Part shown: positions 45,424-54,128 of the stretch, in pieces | How the letters are laid out: every line of letters begins with the position of its first letter | Position numbering within the stretch: position 1 is the first letter of the stretch | Assembly: GCA_009377715.1 (NCBI GenBank) | Contig: WHTN01000001.1 | Coordinates: 25,092-82,220, forward strand | Direction: 5' to 3' | Source of the DNA: Dehalococcoidia bacterium | GTDB taxonomy: Bacteria > Chloroflexota > Dehalococcoidia > SM23-28-2 > WHTN01 | Length of the DNA stretch: 57,129 bases | Notes under the pieces: model-generated | Seen by the model: the letters and a program-made list of their open reading frames with translations, nothing else | Told to the model about the DNA's origin: nothing | Database searches by the model: none | Translations under genes and position numbers: made by a program

Positions 45424-46710
45424 CTAACCCGCGCTCCCTATAATTACGCTTGCTGTTCGTTTCTCTTGTCCGCGGTAGTATTCAACATCGATCTGATCGC
45501 CTGAGCGGTATTGCGTTAGGGCCTGAACTAGGTCGCCGCTGTTCCCGATCTCCAAGTCGCCGATCTTAATTATGATATCGCCGGGTTGCAGCCCAGCCCG
45601 CGCTGCTGGCGAGTTTGCAGATACGGTTGTGAGGCCTATGCCGCTGCTGACCGCCAGATTATTTGCTGCGGCAACGCCGGGCGTAATGTTTACTGGGGTC
45701 ACTCCCAGGAAGCCGCGTTCTATCCTACCGCCAGCTAGAAGCTCATCCACTATCGGCTTGGCGTTATCTATAGCGATGGCGAAGCCGATGCCCTCCACGG
45801 TTGCCCCCGGGATACGCGCCGTGTTTATGCCTATGACCTCTCCTCTAACATTGACCAGCGGGCCGCCGCTGTTGCCTGGGTTGATCGCCGTATCGGTCTG
45901 GAGCAGCCCCGTCAGCGTCACCCGCTCGCTCTCCTGGAGGCTGCGGTCTTTGGCACTAACTACGCCTGTGCTTACCGTAGGGCTTCCCTCTAACGCCAGC
46001 GCGTGACCGATGGCTACCACCGTCTCGCCGACGCGCAATTCTGAAGAACTCCCAAGGGCGACGGGCGCTAGGTCTCCGGCCTCGATCTTAATCACCGCCA
46101 GATCGGTTAGCTGATCCGTGCCGATCACGTTCGCGGTGAACGTTTGGTTATCGAAAAGCGTGACGGTTATGCGCTGTCCCATACGTCCGCCATTGAGACG
46201 CAAGACGTGATCGTTAGTGATGATCCGGCCTTCCTCATCGAGGATGAAGCCAGTGCCGACGCCGCTCTGTGGCACCGGTTGCCCGAAGATGTCGGCCGTC
46301 GCCCCCTCCGTCTGCACCTGCACCACGGATGGCCGCAGCTTCTCGACGATGTCCGGTATGCTGAGACTATCGTTATTGTTGTTATTAGATGACGTCTGCG
46401 AACTGGAGGTGGAGTTCGCGTTGCCCGACGAAGAGGCGTCGTTGTCTTCGCCACAGGCGATACTCGTTACAGCGATTACGCTTGCCAGAACTAGCAATAT
46501 TGTCATTGCGAGCGAAGCGAAGCAATCTCTGCCCGTTCCACTACGCTGAAATATGTGGCTGAACTTATGGGTTATTGAGAGATCGCTTCGGTCGCCTACG
46601 CGACACTCACAATGACGTAAGTACCCGTTCACCCTGAGCTTGTCGAAGGGCGCTGTCAGGAACGAAAGCAATAAGTAATACAATCTCCCAGGCCCCTTTC
46701 TTTTTCTCAT
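45424..46710 (-). CDS. htrA: HtrA/DegP-like serine protease with PDZ domain; repeat inserted in signal peptide
   Basis: Start ATG 46710 has GGAAGGGATG upstream. Trypsin triad: His in IITNDHVL, Asp in DLAVIKI, Ser in NPGNSGGPL; PDZ domain from about 330 (GLQPGDIIIKIGDLEI). The N-terminus reads MRKRKGPGRLYYLLLSFL, then about 53 repeat-encoded residues (TAPFDKLRVNG ... FASLAMTI), then LLVLASVIAVTSIACG. Without the insert this is a perfect lipoprotein signal peptide. The insert (about 46497-46655) keeps the frame open. A start inside the insert (ATG 46507) would give only a short leader. The protease would act outside the membrane in protein quality control. Confidence 0.88.
   Translation of the reverse strand: MRKRKGPGRLYYLLLSFLTAPFDKLRVNGYLRHCECRVGDRSDLSITHKFSHIFQRSGTGRDCFASLAMTILLVLASVIAVTSIACGEDNDASSSGNANSTSSSQTSSNNNNNDSLSIPDIVEKLRPSVVQVQTEGATADIFGQPVPQSGVGTGFILDEEGRIITNDHVLRLNGGRMGQRITVTLFDNQTFTANVIGTDQLTDLAVIKIEAGDLAPVALGSSSELRVGETVVAIGHALALEGSPTVSTGVVSAKDRSLQESERVTLTGLLQTDTAINPGNSGGPLVNVRGEVIGINTARIPGATVEGIGFAIAIDNAKPIVDELLAGGRIERGFLGVTPVNITPGVAAANNLAVSSGIGLTTVSANSPAARAGLQPGDIIIKIGDLEIGNSGDLVQALTQYRSGDQIDVEYYRGQEKRTASVIIGSAG
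46502..46653. repeat. Compound palindromic repeat inside the htrA reading frame
   Basis: GTCATTGCGAGCGAAGCGAA ... CACAATGAC (46502-46616) has inverted ends and about the same length as repeats at 31075 and 47663. Directly after it lies CACCCTGAGCTTGTCGAAGG (46631-46650) of a second family. Both are dispersed in this window. Confidence 0.85.
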
Positions 46711-46742
46711 GTCATCCCTTCCTAACCCTACGACCTCCCTCA

Positions 46743-47444
46743 CTACTGCCGATACTGCATAGTCGCTCGCTCGCGCCTACGAAAGACCCATACCATCAGG
46801 AAACCGCTCGCGAAACCGCCGACGTGTGCCCACCAGGCGACGCCTCCTTCGGCGCCAACCGCAACACCGATAGTGGCGGCACCGCTCAGGAGCTGCATTA
46901 AGAACCACAAGCCAATAAGTAACGCCGCCGGTACGGCGACCGTGAAGAAGAGAAGCAAAGGGATAAAGACGCTAACCATAGCTCTCGGATAAAGCACTAG
47001 GTACGCGCCCAAGACGCCCGCAATCGTGCCGCTCGCTCCGACCATTGGCACGCGGCTGTCGCTATCGAAGAAGACCTGCAACGCAGTGCCGCCAAGGCCG
47101 GCCAGTAGATAAAACGCTAAGTAGCGGATATGGCCCATCGTGTCCTCAACGTTGTCGCCGAATACCCACAGGTACAACATATTGCTTATGAGATGCAGCC
47201 AGCCGCCGTGTAGGAACATCGCCGTGAAGGAGGTGACAAGGACTTCTGTCCCTTCACTGGAGGGGTTTTCGACGAAGTTGCTCAGTTCAACCGGGATAGC
47301 GCCCCAATCGAAGAAAAAGACGTTTAGCTCTTGCCCCGACCCGAGGGGGAGCTCGTAAAAGAAGACGATTACGTTCGCTACGATAAGTCCGTAATTGACG
47401 AACGAGAAAGTGCGAGTGCGTACGCTATCGCCGACTGGAATCAA
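46743..47444 (-). CDS. Rhomboid family intramembrane serine protease
   Basis: Start TTG 47444 is chosen for its AGGAGG nine bases upstream; the frame is open upstream to 47492. 233 residues with six membrane helices. Catalytic Ser138 in VGASGTIAG and His in HVGGFASGF; the HLISNMLYLWVFG helix is typical. It cuts membrane proteins within the bilayer. It is next to htrA (33 bases), and the two may form a proteolysis unit. Confidence 0.9.
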   Translation of the reverse strand: MIPVGDSVRTRTFSFVNYGLIVANVIVFFYELPLGSGQELNVFFFDWGAIPVELSNFVENPSSEGTEVLVTSFTAMFLHGGWLHLISNMLYLWVFGDNVEDTMGHIRYLAFYLLAGLGGTALQVFFDSDSRVPMVGASGTIAGVLGAYLVLYPRAMVSVFIPLLLFFTVAVPAALLIGLWFLMQLLSGAATIGVAVGAEGGVAWWAHVGGFASGFLMVWVFRRRERATMQYRQ

Positions 47445-47785
47445 TGGGGATCGCCTCCTGAAATAAATTGTAGCACGGGGTAAGCGGCGCACCTGAGAGT
47501 AGGATTAGGATGTTATGCTATTGCAACGTCGCCTAAAGGTTTAATTCCTGCTAGGTAGAGAGTAGCTGCAGACCTTCAGGTCTGCTTAACTAGGCAGGTC
47601 TTAAGACCTGCAACTACGATGGTCTTCTCCGCTCACCCCGAGCCTGTCGAGGGGTATTGCCCGTCATTGCGAAGCGCCGTGGCGCTCAATCTCCGCCCGT
47701 TCAGTTACATTCGCTTAATTGCACTTTAGCTGTCGTTATCGTTGAGGGATTGCCACGGCCGCTTTTCAGCGGCCTCGCAATGACA
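47445..47785. repeat. Spacer filled with three dispersed repeats
   Basis: No gene. From left to right: palindrome of the GTAGCTGCAGACC type (47562-47618), a CTCACCCCGAGCCTGTCGAG block (47634-47658), and a GTCATTGCGAAGCG ... CCTCGCAATGAC unit (47663-47784) ending two bases before the stop of the adenosyltransferase gene. Confidence 0.75.
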
Positions 47786-48382
47786 TTATTTCTTCCAGAG
47801 CCGCTCCTCATTCTTGGCCGCCTTATTTACATAACGCGCAAGAACGAAGAGCAGGTCCGAGAGGCGATTGAGATACATCACGATGTTCGCGTTGACGCGC
47901 TCAGAGCGGCCTAGCGTGATCACAGACCGTTCCGCTCGACGGCATACCGTACGTGCCAGGTGAAGCAGCACTCCGGCCTGGTTCCCTGACGGCAAGATGA
48001 AAGTATGGAGTGCGGGCAGTCGGGAGTCATAGCTATTGATGGCTTCTTCGATCTGCACGATCTTGTCGGTAGGCAGGACGAAATTGGTCTTAGCGTCACG
48101 TCTCACCGGCTTCGGGCTGGAAAGCTCGGCGCCTATATCGAAAAGGTCGTTCTGGATACCCTGCAACAGCTTCGAGAGCGCACGCTGGCTCACGGCAGTT
48201 ATAGCCACACCCAGCGCGGCGTTAAGTTCGTCGATATTGCCGCAAGCTGCGATGCGCGGGTGGTCTTTTGGCACGCGCTGGCCGCCGAAGAGGGCCGTCT
48301 CGCCCTTATCGCCGGTGCGGGTGTAGATCTTGACCTTGGTCTGCTTTTCTTGCGGTTTCGGCTGGGTCCTGCGCGTTGCCAT
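47786..48382 (-). CDS. Cob(I)alamin adenosyltransferase (PduO type)
   Basis: 198 residues; ATG 48382 follows GGGAGGCAGT. PduO hallmarks: KIYTRTGDKGETALFGG near the start (ATP site), and VCRRAERSVI and NRLSDLLFVLARY towards the end. It attaches adenosyl to cob(I)alamin. It overlaps the ABC ATPase by 77 bases, an unusually long overlap, and belongs to the riboswitch-controlled cobalamin operon. Confidence 0.93.
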   Translation of the reverse strand: MATRRTQPKPQEKQTKVKIYTRTGDKGETALFGGQRVPKDHPRIAACGNIDELNAALGVAITAVSQRALSKLLQGIQNDLFDIGAELSSPKPVRRDAKTNFVLPTDKIVQIEEAINSYDSRLPALHTFILPSGNQAGVLLHLARTVCRRAERSVITLGRSERVNANIVMYLNRLSDLLFVLARYVNKAAKNEERLWKK

Positions 48383-49178
48383 ACTGCCTCCCTTCCGTCC
48401 TGCCGCTCGACGTCACCACCGGTAAGCCGTTATAGGGATGCGAAAACACATCGATACGTGAGGTGTATACGTCAGCCAGCAGCTCCTCCCGCAGAACTTC
48501 CTCCGGCCTACCTTCGGCTATTAAACGCCCCTGGCTCAACATTACGAGACGCTGACAGTAACGAGCCGCTAATGTCAAGTCGTGCATAGCGACTAGCACC
48601 GTTAGTGAGCGTTCGCTCGATGCGCTCTCTAAGAGCTCCATCGTCGCCGCTTGCTGGCCGATGTCGAGATGCGCGGTCGGCTCGTCGAGAAGCAACACCG
48701 GCGTCTCCTGCGCCAGCGCACGGGAGATAACGACCCGCTGGCGCTCGCCCCCTGAGATCTCGCCGAGCAGCCGGTCCGCGAGGTGCCAGGTGTCCGTCGC
48801 TATCATCGCGTTGTGTACCGCCTGCAAGTCGCGTTCGCTTTCGGATTGTAGCAGACCGAGATGCGGCGTGCGTCCTAACATCACAAGATCGAACGATCGA
48901 AAGTTGTCCGGAACGTTCGGGTTTTGGGGTACCACCGCCACCAAGCGGGCCAGTTGCCGCTGTGAAAGGTCTGAGACGTCTTCGCCTAAGAGAGTAATCT
49001 TGCCGCTGCTAAGCGGTACAACGCGGGTGATCGCGCGGATGAGCGTGGACTTGCCGCAGCCGTTCGGCCCGACTAGGCCGACGATTTCGCCGGCACCGAT
49101 CAGCAGGCTAACGCTGCTCAGCGCTACTCTAGGGTCATAATTTACGGATATATCCTGGACCTTTATTGCGCTCGTCAT
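48306..49178 (-). CDS. btuD: ABC transporter ATP-binding protein, cobalamin/haem/siderophore type
   Basis: 290 residues with Walker A GPNGCGKST, signature SGGERQR and Walker B VLLLDEPTAHLD. It powers the neighbouring permease. The last about 25 residues (RTEGRQYGNAQDPAETARK ...) lie in the overlap with the adenosyltransferase start and look unconserved, perhaps because the original stop was lost. Gene order and riboswitch point to cobalamin. Confidence 0.92.
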   Translation of the reverse strand: MTSAIKVQDISVNYDPRVALSSVSLLIGAGEIVGLVGPNGCGKSTLIRAITRVVPLSSGKITLLGEDVSDLSQRQLARLVAVVPQNPNVPDNFRSFDLVMLGRTPHLGLLQSESERDLQAVHNAMIATDTWHLADRLLGEISGGERQRVVISRALAQETPVLLLDEPTAHLDIGQQAATMELLESASSERSLTVLVAMHDLTLAARYCQRLVMLSQGRLIAEGRPEEVLREELLADVYTSRIDVFSHPYNGLPVVTSSGRTEGRQYGNAQDPAETARKADQGQDLHPHRR

Positions 49179-50254
49179 TAGATCACTATCCGCTGGCTAT
49201 GTCGGCGTAGCAAGTACAAGAAGAACGGTCCGCCGCTAAGGGCTGTGATAATCCCTATCGGAAGTTCCGCCGGCGCGATAACACTGCGGGCGATGAGGTC
49301 GCACAGGATCAGGAAAGCGGCCCCCAGAAGCGCGGATAGTGGTATGAGATGCCGGTAGTCCGGGCCCCAGAGCAGTCGGATCATGTGCGGGACGATTAGT
49401 CCCACGAAACCGATGATCCCTGTAAGCGAAACCACTGCCGCTGCTGCCAGCGATGCTGATAAGAGAAGAAGGATCGTGGTGCGTTCCACGTTTACACCCA
49501 GTTGGCGGGCCTGCTCTTCACCTAATTGAAAAACGTTCAGGATACGGGCGTGAGCCAGCGCTATCGCCAGCGAGATTGCTATGTACGGAAGGACATAGCC
49601 GACTCGCTCCCAATCGCTCGACCCCAAACCGCCTAGCAGCCAGAAGAGTATCGTTAGCGTCCGCTCAGTGTCGAGGAGCATTATAAGCGCCGTTATCGAC
49701 GTCCCTATGGAAGAAACGGCGATCCCTGCAAGCACCAGGCTGGCGGCAGGCATCGATGGCCCGGTGCGGGCAAGGCCGTACGACAGAGTCACGGCAATGA
49801 GCGCGCCCACGAACGCCATCAGGGGCAGGACGCTAAAGCCCGAAAAAGTGTACGGAACGTCTGCCACTGTGGCGATGGCCGCTCCGAGACCGGCCCCTGC
49901 CGCCACGCCGATAAGATACGGGTCTGCCAGGGGATTGCGAAGTACCGCCTGGTAAGTGCTGCCTGTAAAGGCTAGCGTCGCTCCTACCAAGCCGGCCATT
50001 ACCACTCGTGGCAGCCTTACGTCCCATACGATGGTTTCCCAACTGGCAGACCAGTCGTGCTCTAGCAAAAGGCCGGGCAGCTTCGAAAGGATGATCTGTA
50101 TAACTGCATCCGGCGGGATGTTTGCTGCCCCATAAGCGGTCGCCACAACTACGGCAACTATCAACGCTGCCGCGCTTACCAGCAGTCGCGGCCACAATAA
50201 GGGGCGTAAGGCCGCCGCCTCATCGGCGATGAAGCGATTGACGAAGAGCCTCAC
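49178..50254 (-). CDS. btuC: ABC transporter permease, FecCD/BtuC family
   Basis: 358 residues, about ten membrane helices, with family motifs such as RLPRVVMAGLVGATLAFTGS and NPLADPYLIGVAAGAGLGA. It overlaps the genes on both sides by one to four bases, so the operon is translationally coupled. It moves cobalamin through the inner membrane, judged by the riboswitch. Confidence 0.92.
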   Translation of the reverse strand: MRLFVNRFIADEAAALRPLLWPRLLVSAAALIVAVVVATAYGAANIPPDAVIQIILSKLPGLLLEHDWSASWETIVWDVRLPRVVMAGLVGATLAFTGSTYQAVLRNPLADPYLIGVAAGAGLGAAIATVADVPYTFSGFSVLPLMAFVGALIAVTLSYGLARTGPSMPAASLVLAGIAVSSIGTSITALIMLLDTERTLTILFWLLGGLGSSDWERVGYVLPYIAISLAIALAHARILNVFQLGEEQARQLGVNVERTTILLLLSASLAAAAVVSLTGIIGFVGLIVPHMIRLLWGPDYRHLIPLSALLGAAFLILCDLIARSVIAPAELPIGIITALSGGPFFLYLLRRHSQRIVI

Positions 50255-51186
50255 GGGAACAGCTCCGGATAGAGAAGCTCAGCCAGCGTCTCCATCGCGT
50301 CGACTATGCGAGGCCCTGGACGGCTCACGATGGCCGGGTCCACGGCATGGATGCGGTTCGTTTGTACCGCCTCGATCTGGCTCCAGCCTGGCCGTGACTT
50401 TACCGATTCCGCAGTTACGCCCGCAGCCTCATCTGCCAGGACGATCACCTGCGGGTTACGCTCGATAACCGCCTCAGCGGATAGTTGGGGCGCAGCTATA
50501 GCAGCGTCGGCGCCGATGTTTTGGGCCCTCAACGTTTCGTACAGGTCGCCCACAAAGTCGCGTGGCGTAACCGTAAATAGTGTGGGGTCTAGCTCGTGAA
50601 ACACGCGCGGCCTTTGGCTAATGCCGCTAAGCTTACTCTCGATGCTATCGATCCGGCCCTGCATCTGTCTAACCAGCGCCTCGGCCTCGGCTTCGTGGCC
50701 CGTGGCTTCACCGAGCGTATGGATCTGCTGGAGGATACCGTCGACTGAGTTAGGCGCTGTTAGATATAACACCGGTGTGCCCAGGTCGTCCAGCTTGCCC
50801 ACAATGCCAGCGGAATCGAAGAAGATGAAGACCAGATCGGGCTGAGCAGCCACTATCGCCTCCACGCTCGGCTGGAACGAGTCCAGCTTCGGCTTCGACG
50901 TCGCCTCGGGTGGATAGTTCGAGAAGTTATCGACCGCTGCGATCTGCGGGCCGGCGCCGATAGCGTACAGTATCTCCGTCGCCGCGGGCGAAAGCGACGC
51001 AATGCGTTGCGGTTGTGCCTCGATCGTTAGTTGCTCGCCGTCGCTTCTATCGATAGTCACTGGGAAGGGGCCGCCGGCTGTTAGGGAAGGCGATGTTTCA
51101 TCATCGTTGCCGCCGCAGGCTACGACGAGCAACACAAACATAGCCGTTATTAGTGGACATAGCTTATTAAGAGCAGTTGTGAACAT
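50251..51186 (-). CDS. btuF: Cobalamin-type substrate-binding lipoprotein
   Basis: Start ATG 51186 follows GGGAGGTTT. The lipoprotein signal ends LVVACGG. Residues in the mature part match the BtuF/FhuD fold: RIASLSPAATEILYAIGAG and ANPDLVFIF-like QPDLVFIF. It captures the vitamin outside the membrane for the permease. First gene of the operon, 56 bases after the terminator of the riboswitch. Confidence 0.9.
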   Translation of the reverse strand: MFTTALNKLCPLITAMFVLLVVACGGNDDETSPSLTAGGPFPVTIDRSDGEQLTIEAQPQRIASLSPAATEILYAIGAGPQIAAVDNFSNYPPEATSKPKLDSFQPSVEAIVAAQPDLVFIFFDSAGIVGKLDDLGTPVLYLTAPNSVDGILQQIHTLGEATGHEAEAEALVRQMQGRIDSIESKLSGISQRPRVFHELDPTLFTVTPRDFVGDLYETLRAQNIGADAAIAAPQLSAEAVIERNPQVIVLADEAAGVTAESVKSRPGWSQIEAVQTNRIHAVDPAIVSRPGPRIVDAMETLAELLYPELFP

Positions 51187-51240
51187 AAACCTCCCTATCG
51201 CGAACCCTATTGTGAGGCGCGGCAACAAGGCTTGAAACCA

Positions 51241-51272
51241 AAAACCCTTGCCCAGAGAAGGACAAGGGTTTT
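51241..51272 (-). terminator. Riboswitch expression platform: rho-independent terminator
   Basis: On the minus strand a 10-base stem (AAAACCCTTG with CAAGGGTTTT) with 12-base loop ends in a run of T. It lies between the cobalamin riboswitch and btuF and would stop transcription when the vitamin is bound. Confidence 0.85.
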
Positions 51273-51318
51273 ACTTTTCTCGTCGAGTCTGCCCATGCCT
51301 TTACCTCGAAGGCTGTCT

Positions 51319-51480
51319 TATCGACGAAGGCAGGCGACCTGACTCCTTCACTTTCTCCGCCGCTCATGCTGAGCTTGTCGAAGTATGAGCGGTTAAGTTG
51401 GTGAAGATACAGTTGCGGGACAGTGCCGGCTTCTCACCGGCTTCGCTCTTAGTCCGCTGTAGCGGACACCTTCGCCGTCG
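51319..51480 (-). ncRNA. Cobalamin riboswitch with repeat-derived extra arm
   Basis: On the minus strand the conserved core is clear: GAAGCCGGTGAGAAGCCGGC, then ACTGTCCCGCAACTGTA (the B12 box region), and GAGTCAGGTCGCCTGCC near the 3' end. P1 can form between CGAAGG at the 5' side and CCTTCG at the 3' side. It controls btuFCD and the adenosyltransferase by a terminator. Between the B12 box and the last helix an arm CCGCTCAT ... ATGAGCGG (51362-51394) contains TTCGACAAGCTCAG, a dispersed repeat of this genome. Confidence 0.93.
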
Positions 51481-51514
51481 CTATTAAATTGTCAGCGTAA
51501 GCCTACCAGTGGAT

Positions 51515-52324
51515 TCACTGCTCGTCAAGGACTTCGGGACTTTGCTCCAGGTCTGCAGCACGTCCTTGGAAAAGGCTAATCTCCGACCAACTCGTGCCGG
51601 AATTCAAGGTAAAAACATAATAGGCGAGGGTAATGAGCAGCCCTTCGGCTATAAGTTTCAAGCCCTCTTCGGCGATCGCCAGCATAGTGCCTACGGCATT
51701 GAATAGGGGGGAGGAGTCACCTAAAACCGTGGATAATATGTCTTCGCGGTTCGTAACTACGTCAGCAACGATGCTGGCGAAAGAGATGACGAGTGCCGCA
51801 ATGAGCAACGGTAGACCGGCTTTATATCGCGCGAGCGTGTCTCTGAAAGCGATGATCGTCGCGATAGCGAGCACAGCGTAGATTGCAAGTATAGTGTCAT
51901 CGATTCTGTCCGTAAGGCTGTTCTCTTCCAGGTTAAATACATTGTGGATGGCCATGTCTAATCTTTCATGGATCATCCATTGTTCGTCGATCGCTAAGAA
52001 TAGGAACCCGAACCCGATGAGGGCGAGGATAAGGGAAGATGAACCCCACATTCCGCCCGGCGACTGTGATTTATCCCATAAGGCGGCGCTCAAAAGCAGC
52101 CCGGAGATGGTCAGAAGTTGAACCGACGACAACAGAGTGACGAAGCAGTACATGCACTCCCCGAAGAGATGCAACGTATCTCCGGTCGCAAAGCCGATTA
52201 TGGCCGCGATGAAGACCGTGACGGCCTCTACGATGATGAGTGACCTGATTATCGCGGCCAGGTTACTGTCTGGTGGTAATAGGTTCTGGAGCGTCAACAC
52301 TACTTTTGCTAATACGACGGGCAA
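51515..52324 (-). CDS. Polytopic membrane protein of unknown function
   Basis: 269 residues with about six to seven helices (IIRSLIIVEAVTVFIAAIIGF, SSLILALIGFGFLFLAID, LLIAALVISFASIVADV and others). A HERLDMAIHN stretch between helices carries two His. I cannot name the family. It stands by itself between the riboswitch region and the DUF429 remnant. Confidence 0.75.
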   Translation of the reverse strand: MPVVLAKVVLTLQNLLPPDSNLAAIIRSLIIVEAVTVFIAAIIGFATGDTLHLFGECMYCFVTLLSSVQLLTISGLLLSAALWDKSQSPGGMWGSSSLILALIGFGFLFLAIDEQWMIHERLDMAIHNVFNLEENSLTDRIDDTILAIYAVLAIATIIAFRDTLARYKAGLPLLIAALVISFASIVADVVTNREDILSTVLGDSSPLFNAVGTMLAIAEEGLKLIAEGLLITLAYYVFTLNSGTSWSEISLFQGRAADLEQSPEVLDEQ

Positions 52325-52346
52325 AATAGCGTCGTGTTACACCAGA

Positions 52347-52984
52347 CTAAGTGATAGCGGTTCGCGTCGGCAGATAGATAAGCCCCTCTTCAGGGACTCC
52401 TAGGGCAGCGGCCATGCCAGTATCGTACTGATAGGCCGTATACGCCGCGATAATGGCGTCGCCCTCGTCATGGCTAATCGGACGTTCGGGGTCTGGCAGG
52501 CCATTTACCAAAAGCTGCAGCCTCTCGTATAGCCAGGCGCGTCCGACCGGCGTCTGCTTCTTCGGTACCGGCCGTCCGAATAACATCACCTTCGCCGCGA
52601 AAGGATACACCTCGATCACATCGATGCCGCGCGCCTCGATGGCTCTTCGTAGACTGATGCCTCTGTACGCCATTGATTTTATGATTGAGCGTTTGCCGGT
52701 AACGTAGAGGCTGATGCCCAGTCGCAAAATTTCTCTTTCGGCCGCTTTTAACCGGTCCGCTGCCAGAGGCTGACAAGGGCAGTCCTCTTCCAGGCATCAT
52801 AGACCGAGTGGCAAACTCAACGGTGCATCGATACCGCAACGCCTGGCTGCATGGAGTCGATCCAGTCCAGGATTGCATTATCGTCGCGCAGAAGCCGGAG
52901 ATCGCTGAGATGACCGACCTCGTCTAGCGTCGCGCACGCGGTAGGCCGCCTCGCGCTGCCTGTTAGGTCGATGCCCAGGTACAC
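52347..52984 (-). pseudogene. DUF429 family protein, frameshifted and with a stop
   Basis: The N-terminal frame starts at GTG 52984 (YLGIDLTGSARRPTACATLD) and runs to about 52818; one base seems missing, after which the frame reads APLSLPLGL, TGA, CLEEDCPCQPL and then YVTGKRSIIKSMAYRG and VIEVYPFAAKVMLFGRP to 52347. These are DUF429 motifs (RNase H-like fold, proposed nuclease). Two lesions suggest decay or error. Confidence 0.75.
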
Positions 52985-52990
52985 GGTACG

Positions 52991-53764
52991 CTAAGCGATA
53001 ACGCGTGCTACGAGGATCACGAATAGCGCCACTAGAGCCGTCGTCGCAAACTCGCTCGTCGATTGCCAGTTCAGGCGTCGGGCGAAGTAGTGCTGGAGCA
53101 GCCCTGTAACCACGTAGAACGATGTGAGCAGGAACGCTGCTCCCAGAAGGCCGTCCAGCGGGGTGAAGTCCAGAGCCCAGCGCGCTTGGGCCATGACGTA
53201 TCCCACAACTGCGCCGTATGTTGCTAGGCGATAGATGTTGTCTTCGCTTTCCCTGAGTATCTCGGGCGTAAGTAGAGCGCTAGCCAGCCCGACTACGAAG
53301 CCAGACTCGATGACGCCAAGGTCGAACTCGTACGTCAGCGAGTAGAAGGCGAAGGCGACCAGGTAGACAGCCGCGTTCAATACTATACGGGCCGTCTGAG
53401 TGATGGGCGAAGGGTTGTCAAGCGATACGCATAGCATATAAAAAATCGCTCCTACGGCGGGAGTGACCGATATAGCGACTGGTAGCGCCCAGAAGCCATC
53501 GAGTATGTGCTCCAGCGAAATTCCCGTGGCGATCACCGTTAGGATCGGCATGATCAGATAGACCGCAGTCTCGGTCACATCGCCCGGTTCGTCTACGATG
53601 TATTGCCGCAGCACGAAATCCAGACCGAAGCCGGCTATGGCGACCAGCACAAGTAGTAACCACTGAGGCGTCGGCTCGATGGCTAGATAGAACGCCATGC
53701 CTAGGCCGATTACGACTGACAGGATGTTTAGACGCGGATTGGAAAGAAGCTCTGATCGGGACAT
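52991..53764 (-). CDS. Membrane protein of unknown function
   Basis: 257 residues with about seven helices and a short basic start. No known motif. It is followed six bases later by the DUF429 remnant. Its start codon lies next to a short palindrome ACATACTGGCCTAGTATGT (53761-53779) that may control it. Confidence 0.75.
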   Translation of the reverse strand: MSRSELLSNPRLNILSVVIGLGMAFYLAIEPTPQWLLLVLVAIAGFGLDFVLRQYIVDEPGDVTETAVYLIMPILTVIATGISLEHILDGFWALPVAISVTPAVGAIFYMLCVSLDNPSPITQTARIVLNAAVYLVAFAFYSLTYEFDLGVIESGFVVGLASALLTPEILRESEDNIYRLATYGAVVGYVMAQARWALDFTPLDGLLGAAFLLTSFYVVTGLLQHYFARRLNWQSTSEFATTALVALFVILVARVIA

Positions 53765-53820
53765 ACTGGCCTAGTATGTCTTTTGCATATGGAATAGTCA
53801 AATATCGTCAAGTAGGATAC

Positions 53821-53847
53821 AATGCAATCTATCCGGCACATTGCATT
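53821..53847 (+). promoter_or_regulatory. Operator-like inverted repeat before vapBC
   Basis: AATGCAAT (53821-53828) and ATTGCATT (53840-53847) are perfect inverted arms 18 bases before the antitoxin start. VapBC complexes bind such sites to repress their own genes; the assignment is by position. Confidence 0.65.
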
Positions 53848-53864
53848 TTCGCTAAAGGAATGGC

Positions 53865-54128
53865 ATGAAAACTATAGTTGGAAGCATCACTCAACGAGGA
53901 CAAGTTACCATCCCAGCCGAAGTCCGGAAAATTCTTGGCGTAGAGCCTAGGGGTAAGGTGGCCTTCGAAATCGTAGACAACCAAGTTCGCCTCGTCCCGC
54001 TTAAATATACGCTGGAGTCAGCGTTTGGTGCGGTTAAGCCCCCTACCTCGACCAAGGATTTGAACAAAGCTATCAAAGATGCTAAGGAAGAAAAGGTTGA
54101 TAGAGACGCCGAACTGTACCGCTCGTGA
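53865..54128 (+). CDS. vapB: VapB-type antitoxin (AbrB/MazE fold)
   Basis: 87 residues. The SpoVT/AbrB DNA-binding domain is clear: GSITQRGQVTIPAEVRKILG, GKVAFEI. The acidic-basic tail would bind the toxin. It overlaps the PIN-domain toxin start by four bases (GTGA). Confidence 0.9.
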   Translation: MKTIVGSITQRGQVTIPAEVRKILGVEPRGKVAFEIVDNQVRLVPLKYTLESAFGAVKPPTSTKDLNKAIKDAKEEKVDRDAELYRS

